Shown: positions 13,262 to 14,189 of the stretch, piece after piece
Position numbering within the stretch: position 1 is the first letter of the stretch
How the letters are laid out: each line of letters opens with the position of its first letter
Assembly: GCA_041686375.1 (NCBI GenBank)
Contig: JAWLEB010000060.1
Span: 1 to 14,189 of the forward strand
DNA: 14,189 nt
Direction: 5' to 3'
From: JAGXLC01 sp041686375
GTDB taxonomy: Bacteria; Bacteroidota; Bacteroidia; Bacteroidales; UBA12077
Made by a program: the position numbers and the translations under genes
Notes under the pieces: generated by a model
Told to the model about the DNA's origin: nothing
Database searches by the model: none
What the model saw: the letters and a program-made list of their open reading frames with translations, nothing else

Positions 13262-14189
13262 TTAATTGGTTACACCATTCAACCTGAATCCAATCACTAA
13301 AATATCATCAATTTGATTCTCTCTGTCACCCATCCACTCAGATAATTTTTTTCTTAAGATTTCTTGCTGTTCTTTCATGGGCTTTTGATAGATTTCAAGT
13401 AACAAATTCTGAAGATTTTTCAGCAAAAATTTTCTGTTTTTAGGTCCGCCAAACTGGTCAATATACCCATCAGAAAAAATATAGAAATTGGTAGGTCTAT
13501 CAATCTTTATTGTAGTCTCTGAAAAATATCGTTCCTTCTCAGTTTGGATTCCACCTATTGGTACTCTGTCTCCTTTAATAAGTGTAGCCTTTCCGTCTTG
13601 GATGTACAACAAGGGGTTTTTAGCCCCTGAATATTGTACTGTTCGTTTGTGTTTATTGATCACACACAGTGACATATCCATTCCGTCTCTGTTGGTTCCT
13701 TCATCCTGATTAAGTGTTTTTCTGATTCCCTTGTGCATTTCCCGCAAGATTTTATCAGATCGTGTTATGCCATTTTGAGTTATTTCATCAAGGAGGTTAT
13801 ACCCGATCATAGACATAAATGCCCCCGGAACCCCATGCCCGGTACAATCTACCGCAGAAACGACAAATTTATTGTTTTCAATCGGAAGAAATGGATCATT
13901 TTGAGGATTATGCTTTTTATTCTGAGCAAATTCATCCATTTCCTCATAAAGATCCAGATGGGATTCTACCTCCTTAAACCAGTAAAAATCACCACTAACG
14001 ATATCTACAGGTTGAAAGTAGATAAATGACTCCGGTAAATACTTATTTAATGTTTCTTTTGGCGGGAAGAGTGCCTGCTGAATTCCCTGGGCGTAACTGA
14101 TACTCTGTGTAATTTTTATGTTCTGGTCTTCTATCTTATAAAATGCTTCCTGTAATTGCTGTGATTTCTTTTGAATTTCCTCATTCTTT
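13262..14189 (-). CDS. SpoIIE/PP2C-type serine phosphatase, 5' part outside window
   Basis: The frame is open to the window edge: 308 residues are visible and the true start lies further right. The ATG at 13939 is internal, since it would cut off essential residues. Visible residues 1-30 are Gln/Glu/Lys-rich and coiled-coil-like (K-K-S-Q-Q-L-Q-E-A). The SpoIIE catalytic domain follows: Y-A-Q-G-I-Q-Q-A-L-F-P (32-42), S-G-D-F-Y-W with a metal-binding Asp67, D-C-T-G-H-G-V-P-G-A (Asp114), D-M-S-L-C-V, F-S-D-G-Y-I-D, and D-D-I-L-V-I-G-F near the end. All metal ligands of the PP2C-like centre appear present. A charged stretch of about 25 residues (75-103) separates G-D-F-Y-W-F from the next strand, longer than usual. 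The family dephosphorylates Ser/Thr on signalling proteins such as anti-sigma-factor antagonists. The sensor part would be upstream. Confidence 0.9.
   Translation of the reverse strand, partial: KNEEIQKKSQQLQEAFYKIEDQNIKITQSISYAQGIQQALFPPKETLNKYLPESFIYFQPVDIVSGDFYWFKEVESHLDLYEEMDEFAQNKKHNPQNDPFLPIENNKFVVSAVDCTGHGVPGAFMSMIGYNLLDEITQNGITRSDKILREMHKGIRKTLNQDEGTNRDGMDMSLCVINKHKRTVQYSGAKNPLLYIQDGKATLIKGDRVPIGGIQTEKERYFSETTIKIDRPTNFYIFSDGYIDQFGGPKNRKFLLKNLQNLLLEIYQKPMKEQQEILRKKLSEWMGDRENQIDDILVIGFRLNGVTN

Overview
The window looks like chromosome of a moderately AT-rich Bacteroidota. Supporting signs are signal peptides ending in A-Q or S-Q, lipoproteins carrying FN3 domains, an OmpA-terminated giant outer-membrane protein, a coiled-coil SpoIIE-type phosphatase of the form common in that phylum, TAnnTTTG-like promoter elements, and weak or absent Shine-Dalgarno sequences. 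No IS element, CRISPR array or phage gene is visible.

Layout. The left edge holds the 3' half of a tRNA-Leu gene and a hairpin terminator. A very AT-rich stretch follows, with a small secreted protein (216-617, minus) divergent from a histone-deacetylase-fold amidohydrolase (716-1675, plus). A gene-poor stretch (1676-2094) precedes an outer-membrane beta-barrel protein (2095-2835, minus), a doubtful 84-codon ORF, and two surface lipoproteins on the minus strand. One of these has a beta-rich two-part ectodomain (3321-4463). The other is a transglutaminase-like protein framed by FN3 domains (4809-6431). A 550-base gap with a short-unit ATCCG repeat leads to a plus-strand secreted protein (6982-7737).

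The most notable region is the minus-strand cluster 13048 to 7810: a secreted pilin-like subunit (A), an intercistronic hairpin pair, a paralogous second subunit (B), a 1189-residue outer-membrane protein, and a small lipocalin-like lipoprotein. The big protein reads as chaperone-like Ig domains, then an usher-like barrel, an SdrD_B-like segment, carboxypeptidase-regulatory-like domains, and an OmpA peptidoglycan-binding domain. I infer a surface fibre or secretion-assembly system that puts chaperone-like, usher-like and cell-wall-anchor functions in one polypeptide, with A as the abundant subunit and B as a minor or tip/base subunit. This is inferred from domain order and sequence pattern, not demonstrated.

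Upstream of the cluster, and running off the right edge, is the catalytic part of a SpoIIE/PP2C-type serine phosphatase. Its real 5' end lies outside the window. No functional link to the fibre cluster can be shown from the sequence.
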